Source: Massilia sp. BJB1822
Lineage (GTDB): Bacteria; Pseudomonadota; Gammaproteobacteria; Burkholderiales; Burkholderiaceae_D
Assembly (NCBI RefSeq): GCF_013369485.1
Contig: NZ_JABWEB010000026.1
Span: 1 to 56,666 of the forward strand
DNA length: 56,666 nucleotides
Reading direction: 5' to 3'
The notes below the pieces were generated by a model. That model did no database searches. It worked only from the letters and a program-made list of their open reading frames with translations, and was not told the DNA's origin. Position numbers and translations under genes: made by a program. Shown here one piece after another: positions 51,766-56,666 of the stretch (positions are counted from its first letter, which is position 1; each line of letters opens with the position of its first letter).

Positions 51766-53468
51766 GCATCACGCTGCACCGGCACGGCGGCGTGTGCCGC
51801 ATCGCGGTGCTGGGGCGGCAGGAAAGCGCGGCCGCCAGCGCCGAGCTGCGCGCCGCCCTCAGCGAGGCCTGCGCCGCACCTGAAGCCGGCGGCATCGAAC
51901 TGAGTTTCTACGATGCCGACACCCTGCCGCGCGACGTCATCGACGTCCTGGCCGGCTTGCTGGAGCGCGACGCCGGCCTGAAGATCGTCGCCTACCACGC
52001 CCTGCTGGCGCACAGCCTGATGCGCCTGGGCCTGCCGGTGCGCCAAGTCTCGCACCACAGCCAGCACCATGCCGCCGCGCCCTGCAGCGCCGTGGTGCTG
52101 GCCGGTTCGGCGCAGAGCCTGGACAAGATCCTGCACATCGTCGGCAAGCTGCCGCTGGCCGACGCCGCCGTCTTCGTGGTGCAGCATGTGGACGAGAACC
52201 AGGTCAACCTGCTCGACCAGTTGCTCAAGACGCGCACCGATTACTGCGTGCTGATGCCGCAGCACCTGATGCCGGTGCAGCCCGGCACCCTGTATATCGC
52301 CCCGCCCGGCCACCATATGAAGGTGGCGCACGGCATGGTCTACCTGACGCGCGACCGCAAGGTGCAGTTCACCCGCCCCTCGATCGACGTGCTGTTCGAA
52401 TCGCTGGCGGCGGAATACGGCGGCGGCGCGCTGGCGGTACTGCTGTGCGGCTTCGGGCGCGACGGCGTGACCGGCTGCGCCGCGCTGCGCCGCGCCGGCT
52501 CCCTGGTCATCGTGGAGGACGGCGCCGACTGCGAAGGCGCGCGCGCCATGCCCGACGCGGCGCGCGACGCCGGCCACTTCGACTATGTGCTGAATCTGAG
52601 CGCCATCGCCAGCGTCACGGCGGCGGCCCTGGCCGGCGATGCCGCCGCGCCCGAAGGCGAGCTGCTCGACCTGTTCCTGGAAGCCGTCACCAGCCAATGC
52701 GGCTACGATTTCCGCAACTACCAGCGCGACAGCCTGCAGCGCCGCATCCGCAGCCTGATGCTGCATTGCGGCTTCCACAGCTTTGCGCACTACCAGCGCG
52801 CCGTGCTGTCCGACGCCGCCCTGTTCGAGCGCCTGACGGCCGAGCTGCCGGTGGGCGTGACCAGCTTCTTCCGCCACCCGGCCCAGCTGCGCCAGATCCG
52901 CGACGAGATCCTGCCCTATCTGGCCAGCTTCCCCATGATCAAGCTGTGGTCGGCCGGCTGCTCGACCGGCGAGGAAGCCTATTCTCTGGCCATCATGCTC
53001 GATGAACTGGGCCTGCTGGAACGCAGCCATCTATTCGCCACCGATGTCAGCCCCTACCTGCTGGAGCTGGCCAAGGCCGGCCTGTTCCCCGCCGCCACCC
53101 TGGACACCAACCGCAGCAACTACCGCGCCAGCGGCGGCAGCCTCGATTTCGACAGCTATCTGCCGGCGGGGCGCTATCTGCGCGCGCCCGAGCGCCTGCG
53201 CCTGCGCGTGCTGTTCCACCGCCATTCGCTGACCGGCGAAGGCATCTTCAATGAATTCCAGCTGATCCTATGCCGCAATGTGCTGATCTATTTCGACGCC
53301 GACCTGCAGCGCCAGGTGCTGCAGCGCTTCGCGCGCTCCCTGCATGTGGACGGCTTCCTGGTGCTGGGGCCGCAGGATGGGCTGAACCAGGCCGCGCTGG
53401 CCCAGGGCTTTGTGCCGTGGAAGGCCGGCAGCTATATTTACCGGCGTGGAGGTACATGCCATGAGTGA
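51762..53468 (+). CDS. STAS-like / CheB methylesterase / CheR methyltransferase fusion
   Basis: 568 residues. Residues 1-100 look like a STAS domain (LHRHGGVCRIAVLG, EAGGIELSFYDADTLPRDVIDVLAGLLERDAGLKIVAY). About 110-290 form a CheB catalytic domain with a plausible triad: Ser116 in AGSAQSL, His142 in VVQHVDENQ and Asp234 in CGFGRDGVTG. The canonical GASTGG is altered to AGSAQS. About 300-568 form CheR, with SAM-binding GCSTGEEAYSLA from residue 399 and LILCRNVLIYFD. GGGAGGAG precedes the ATG, and ATGA overlap couples it to the kinase. CheB/CheR fusions usually modify a signalling partner rather than flagellar receptors; no receptor genes are nearby. Confidence 0.9.
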   Translation: MSITLHRHGGVCRIAVLGRQESAAASAELRAALSEACAAPEAGGIELSFYDADTLPRDVIDVLAGLLERDAGLKIVAYHALLAHSLMRLGLPVRQVSHHSQHHAAAPCSAVVLAGSAQSLDKILHIVGKLPLADAAVFVVQHVDENQVNLLDQLLKTRTDYCVLMPQHLMPVQPGTLYIAPPGHHMKVAHGMVYLTRDRKVQFTRPSIDVLFESLAAEYGGGALAVLLCGFGRDGVTGCAALRRAGSLVIVEDGADCEGARAMPDAARDAGHFDYVLNLSAIASVTAAALAGDAAAPEGELLDLFLEAVTSQCGYDFRNYQRDSLQRRIRSLMLHCGFHSFAHYQRAVLSDAALFERLTAELPVGVTSFFRHPAQLRQIRDEILPYLASFPMIKLWSAGCSTGEEAYSLAIMLDELGLLERSHLFATDVSPYLLELAKAGLFPAATLDTNRSNYRASGGSLDFDSYLPAGRYLRAPERLRLRVLFHRHSLTGEGIFNEFQLILCRNVLIYFDADLQRQVLQRFARSLHVDGFLVLGPQDGLNQAALAQGFVPWKAGSYIYRRGGTCHE

Positions 53469-54702
53469 ACGCTTCAATGTGCTGGTGGTGGACGACAATC
53501 CCGCCAACCGCCTGACCCTGCGCGCCCTGCTGGCGCGCCTGCGCGGCTGCGAGGTGATGGAAGCCGAATCGGGCGAGGCCACCCTGCTGCTGACGCTGGA
53601 GCAGGACTGCCACCTGATCCTGCTCGACGTGCATATGCCGGGCATGGACGGCTTCGAGACGGCGCGCCATCTGCAGATGACGGAACGCACGCGCAATATC
53701 CCCATCGTCTTCATCACGGCCGTGTTCATGAGCGATGAATTCATCGGCCGCGGCTATGCCCTGGGCGCGGTCGACTACCTGGTCAAGCCGCTCGACGACA
53801 ATCTGCTGCTGAACCGGGTGCGCCAGTACCAGTATCTGCATGAACGCGAGATGGCGCTGGAGCGGCGCACGCGCGACCTGCTGGCGGCCAACAACCAGCT
53901 GCAGGAAGCGCTCAACCGCCTGCACCTGGCGCAGGACAAGCTGGTGCAGTCGGAAAAGCTGGCGGCCCTGGGCGCCATCGTGGCCGCCGTGGCGCACGAG
54001 CTGAACACCCCGATCGGCAACTGCATGACGGTGGCCTCTGCGCTGGAAGACCAGGTGGGCGATTTCGAAAAAGTGCTGGCGCAGGGACCGGCGCTGAAAC
54101 GCTCGCAGCTGTCCGACTACCTGTCCAACTGCCACACCGCCTTGCAGCTGATGATGCGCGGCCTGCACCGCGCCGCCGACCTGGTGGCCAATTTCAAGCA
54201 GGTGGCGGTGGACCATACCAGCTCGCAGCGGCGCAGCTTCGAGCTGCGCGAAACCATCGGCGGCGTGGTGGCGCTGATGAAGACCAGCCTGCGCAAAAGT
54301 CCCTACCAGATCGAGCTGGCCATCCCCGAAGGCTTGCATATGGATAGCTACCCAGGCCCGCTGGACCAGATCATTTCCAACCTGATCAACAACTCGGTGC
54401 TGCATGGCTTCCAGGGCCGCGACCATGGCCAGATGCGCCTGCAGGCCAGCCTGGAAGGCGCCAGTCACGTGCGCCTGCACTACAGCGACGATGGCTGCGG
54501 CATGAGCGAGGAAGTGCGCGCCCACGTCTTCGATCCCTTTTTCACCACGCGCCTGGGCAAGGGCGGCAGCGGCCTGGGCATGAATATCTGCTACAACCTG
54601 GTGACCGGCCTGCTGGGCGGCAGCATCGAAGCGCGCGCCACGCCCGAAGGCGGCAGCGCCTTTCTCATCGTGCTGCCGCTGGTGGCGCCGCCGTCTTCAT
54701 AA
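53461..54702 (+). CDS. Response regulator-histidine kinase (REC-HisKA-HATPase)
   Basis: 413 residues. An N-terminal receiver (VLVVDDNPANRLTLRAL, Asp56 in LILLDVHMPGMDG, Lys in YLVKPLDDN) is followed by a coiled-coil linker (about 125-165), a HisKA-like helix with His179 in AAVAHELNTPIGN, and HATPase (ISNLINNSVLHGF, DDGCGM, GKGGSGLGMNICYNLV). It has no sensor domain and should be driven through phosphorylation of its receiver by the large hybrid kinase. It overlaps the CheB-CheR gene by eight bases, the last gene of a three-gene operon. Confidence 0.92.
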   Translation: MSERFNVLVVDDNPANRLTLRALLARLRGCEVMEAESGEATLLLTLEQDCHLILLDVHMPGMDGFETARHLQMTERTRNIPIVFITAVFMSDEFIGRGYALGAVDYLVKPLDDNLLLNRVRQYQYLHEREMALERRTRDLLAANNQLQEALNRLHLAQDKLVQSEKLAALGAIVAAVAHELNTPIGNCMTVASALEDQVGDFEKVLAQGPALKRSQLSDYLSNCHTALQLMMRGLHRAADLVANFKQVAVDHTSSQRRSFELRETIGGVVALMKTSLRKSPYQIELAIPEGLHMDSYPGPLDQIISNLINNSVLHGFQGRDHGQMRLQASLEGASHVRLHYSDDGCGMSEEVRAHVFDPFFTTRLGKGGSGLGMNICYNLVTGLLGGSIEARATPEGGSAFLIVLPLVAPPSS

Positions 54703-54716
54703 AGTCACAATCAACG

Positions 54717-54747
54717 TTGCCCTAAGGAACTTAAATACCGCTACAAT
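54717..54747 (+). promoter_or_regulatory. Possible promoter of the gene at 54788
   Basis: TTGCCC (54717-54722) and TACAAT (54742-54747), spacer 19 bases, longer than optimal. The TACAAT box lies 40 bases before the ATG. Confidence 0.35.
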
Positions 54748-54787
54748 AAGCGCTGGTCCCACCTCCCTTTAGCGATGGCAGCGCCCC

Positions 54788-55234
54788 ATGTCCGAACAAA
54801 AAATTTCCGAACTCAGCACCTATAGCAAGGACACGCCCGTCGGCCGTCCCGACATCGACGGCCGCGCCGGCGTCTTCGTGCCGACCGCCGACTTCGATCT
54901 GGCCAACACCAGCACCATCCGCAAGGGCGCCGGCATTGTCGGCTTCGGCAATCCGGACGGTTCCCTCACCGTGTATTTCGAAGCCAACCGCTTCGATGAA
55001 AGCGCGCTGCATAAATGGGAGCACAAGACGCGCAAGGCGTATGACCGCATGGTGATGGGCGCGCCGACCGTGTCGAAAGCGAAGATGGATGCGCGCCTGC
55101 TGGAACAGGTCGGCTATATCGATGGCGTGGGCATCACGCTCAAGCAGCCGGAACGCCTGCAGGAATGGCTGAGCATTTCGAACGCGCTCGACACCGCGCC
55201 CGAAGGCGCGATCGTGGTCTGGCGCAGCAAATAA
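54788..55234 (+). CDS. Hypothetical soluble protein (148 residues)
   Basis: No signal peptide or membrane helix. Begins MSEQKISELSTYSKDTPVGRPDIDGRAG and contains GAGIVGFGNPDGSLTVYFEANRFDESALHKWEHKTRKAYDRM. The latter half is helical and ends with an APEGAIVVWRSK strand. The composition is balanced and the codon use matches neighbours, so it is very likely real. I do not recognise a family and cannot suggest a function. Confidence 0.75.
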   Translation: MSEQKISELSTYSKDTPVGRPDIDGRAGVFVPTADFDLANTSTIRKGAGIVGFGNPDGSLTVYFEANRFDESALHKWEHKTRKAYDRMVMGAPTVSKAKMDARLLEQVGYIDGVGITLKQPERLQEWLSISNALDTAPEGAIVVWRSK

Positions 55235-55352
55235 GCTGGCAAAAGCGTAGCTGAGCCGACGAGCACTATTCCTACACGCGGACGGACCAGGGGACTATGG
55301 GCATTTGTCCTGGTCCAAACTACCATGCTCCTGACAATACCAGGAGCCTACA

Positions 55353-55472
55353 ATGTTACGCGAACTTCCTCTAGCCTCAAGCGCGCTGCTGCTCGGTCTG
55401 GTAAGCGCGGCGACCTATATGCTGTGCTCGGCCGACGTGCTGAACGACACCGCCCTGTTCCTGATGCGCTGA
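55353..55472 (+). CDS. Small single-helix membrane protein (39 residues)
   Basis: MLRELPLASSALLLGLVSAATYM carries one hydrophobic helix, followed by a short polar tail with one Cys. CAGGAG lies seven bases before the ATG. Its stop abuts the stop of the convergent lipoprotein gene. The good ribosome-binding site and membrane-like composition support expression, but so short a frame could be chance. Confidence 0.45.
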   Translation: MLRELPLASSALLLGLVSAATYMLCSADVLNDTALFLMR

Positions 55473-55826
55473 TCAGCGGCGGTGACGGTAGTGACGGTGG
55501 CGGTGGCTGCTGAACACGAAGTCCAGGCCGATCGACACAGGCGGGTAGTAATACGCCGGCGCCGGCGCATACACCGGAGCGTAGACCGGCCGGTACACGG
55601 GCGCTTCCACATAGGTAACCACCGGCTGTTCGATCACCGTGCGGTAGACCGGCGCCGGTTCCGTGGTGTACACCACATTCGACCCGCTGCGGCCCGGTCC
55701 CACATTCTCGACCGAGACGGTATGCCACTCGTAAGGATTGACGGGGGCGCTGCTGTAATAGCGCGGGCCGGGCGCTGCGCAGCCGCTCAGGGCCACGACG
55801 GCGGCTAAAGCCAATAAAGTTTTCAT
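55473..55826 (-). CDS. Lipoprotein with Tyr/Pro/Val repeats and a His/Arg-rich tail
   Basis: 117 residues. The lipobox LSGC (MKTLLALAAVVALSGC) gives a lipid-modified Cys16. The middle has repeated YVEAPVYRPVYAPVYAPAPAYYYPP units, and the end is FSSHRHRHYRHRR, a strongly basic, His-rich tail that could bind metal or polyanions. Similar small tyrosine/proline-rich lipoproteins are common in Burkholderiales, with no known function. Confidence 0.8.
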   Translation of the reverse strand: MKTLLALAAVVALSGCAAPGPRYYSSAPVNPYEWHTVSVENVGPGRSGSNVVYTTEPAPVYRTVIEQPVVTYVEAPVYRPVYAPVYAPAPAYYYPPVSIGLDFVFSSHRHRHYRHRR

Positions 55827-55909
55827 CGCAATCTACTCCTCTCCCCGTCACTATAAGAAAAATCCGCGCTGCGCGCCGCAGATTTACAGCTTGTTACACC
55901 GTGCAATCT

Positions 55910-56479
55910 TCAGATAAAGGGGATGTCGCACTGGTCCAAGGCCTGGCCATGGGCATCGAGGCGGCGCGCGCAGATATCGAAGCGCAGGCCATATTCAAAT
56001 TCAATACGATAGACCTTGCCATAAGGAAGACTGATAGCCTGCTGCAGACTCTTGCGGTAGCTCAAAGCCCCCACATCGGCCGGGATCGCCATCGCCGTAT
56101 GGTGGTTGCGGCGGCGGTCCTGCTGGCGCCGGTGCACATCGACCAGCAAGCCCAGATCCAGGGTAATGCCGCCCGGCAGATAGCCAAAGCGCGTCGTGCT
56201 GCGCGAAGCGCTCAGCACGCCCCAATTGCAGGCCGCCTGATCGCCCAGCGGGCAATGCTTGATCTGCGCCAGCGGGAAGACTTCCTCGTGGTTCGCCAGC
56301 TCTTCCAGCGGCCAGCTGGTGCGCACGCCATCGCGCTTGCCGCTCAAAGGATTGGTCCAGGTCATGGCATTCACCACGGACACGGTTTGCTTATCGCGCG
56401 CCGGATCGTGCGGGCTGCGCATCAGCGAGCAACCCGACAGCAAAATGGCGGACAAAGGCAGACAAAGCAGATATTTCAT
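55910..56479 (-). CDS. Predicted lipoprotein, unknown function
   Basis: 189 residues from the ATG at 56479, chosen because it directly gives the lipoprotein signal MKYLLCLPLSAILLSGC (lipobox LSGC). The frame is open 57 bases further upstream, without a signal-like extension. The mature part has VVNAMTWTNPLSGKRDG, a KHCPLGDQAACNWG Cys pair and ICARRLDAHGQALDQCDIPF with another. The paired cysteines suggest disulfides. No domain recognised. Confidence 0.72.
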   Translation of the reverse strand: MKYLLCLPLSAILLSGCSLMRSPHDPARDKQTVSVVNAMTWTNPLSGKRDGVRTSWPLEELANHEEVFPLAQIKHCPLGDQAACNWGVLSASRSTTRFGYLPGGITLDLGLLVDVHRRQQDRRRNHHTAMAIPADVGALSYRKSLQQAISLPYGKVYRIEFEYGLRFDICARRLDAHGQALDQCDIPFI

Positions 56480-56592
56480 CGGAGATTCGATAGTAGCCAT
56501 AGATACAGAGTACCAGATCGGCAGCAAGGAATCCATTTCACTTCATGAAGGCCTAAGCTCGCGCAACGCCGCACAAGCCCGCCCCACCAGCC

Positions 56593-56639
56593 GAGCCCGT
56601 GTCCACCTTGGGGTCAGACCCCAAGGTGGACACGGGCTC
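56593..56639. repeat. Perfect 47-base palindrome, REP-like copy 3
   Basis: Arms of 23 bases (56593-56615 and 56617-56639) are perfect reverse complements around one central base, sharing the TTGGGGTCAGACCCCAA core with the pair at 16543 and 16620. Here both outer flanks are the GGTGGACAC type, so this copy is fully symmetric. Confidence 0.9.
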
Positions 56640-56666
56640 AACTGGTGCTCGACTCGTGGGGGCGAA

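Overview
The window is GC-rich, densely coded bacterial chromosome. Its content (a GluQRS gene, a class I fumarase next to murI, an acs gene, a UPF0114 membrane protein, DUF2059, DUF3079, and dispersed palindromes with a TTGGGGTCAGACCCCAA core) points to a betaproteobacterium of the Oxalobacteraceae, of the Massilia/Duganella/Janthinobacterium type. This placement is from recall of family distributions, not from a search.

Layout. 1-7.5 kb: a candidate structured small RNA with its own terminator, a VanZ-like protein, an AAA ATPase, a TraB/GumN protein, an M20 dipeptidase, a periplasmic binding protein, a luciferase-like oxidoreductase and an MFS exporter. 7.5-16.5 kb: two divergent operons that look like one surface system. 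Four exported proteins with a shared motif (DUF6160-like) are read leftward. A membrane-anchored C39 cysteine peptidase, two outer-membrane beta-barrels, a DUF2059 protein, an AraC regulator and a fifth DUF6160-like protein with a GspE/PilB-type N-terminal domain are read rightward. 16.5-31.5 kb: M28 peptidase, GluQRS, TetR-DUF418, alpha/beta hydrolase, family I.5 lipase, PQQ-type dehydrogenase, SMR exporter, a DJ-1/quinone reductase/AraC group and a secreted trypsin-like protease. 31.7-35.7 kb: one 1326-residue protein that joins an FAD amine-oxidase domain to a complete lipoxygenase domain. 35.7-37.8 kb: a small accessory patch beside tRNA-Ser, with hicAB, a DUF3079 gene behind an FNR-type site, and a second hicB interrupted by an internally deleted IS21-family element. 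38-44.6 kb: housekeeping genes (acs, fumarase, murI, tRNA-His). 44.7-54.7 kb: a SUKH protein, a hybrid histidine kinase, and a three-gene overlapping signalling operon (multi-receiver hybrid kinase, STAS-CheB-CheR fusion, receiver-kinase). 54.8-56.7 kb: small unknown and lipoprotein genes, ending in a perfect palindrome.

Most notable: (1) the C39 peptidase / DUF6160 cluster, whose exported proteins carry a motif resembling a double-glycine leader and which includes a likely c-di-GMP-responsive member; (2) the amine oxidase-lipoxygenase fusion with a non-canonical C-terminus; (3) the unassigned structured RNA at the left edge; (4) two FNR-type boxes placed as class II sites in front of genes of unknown function.
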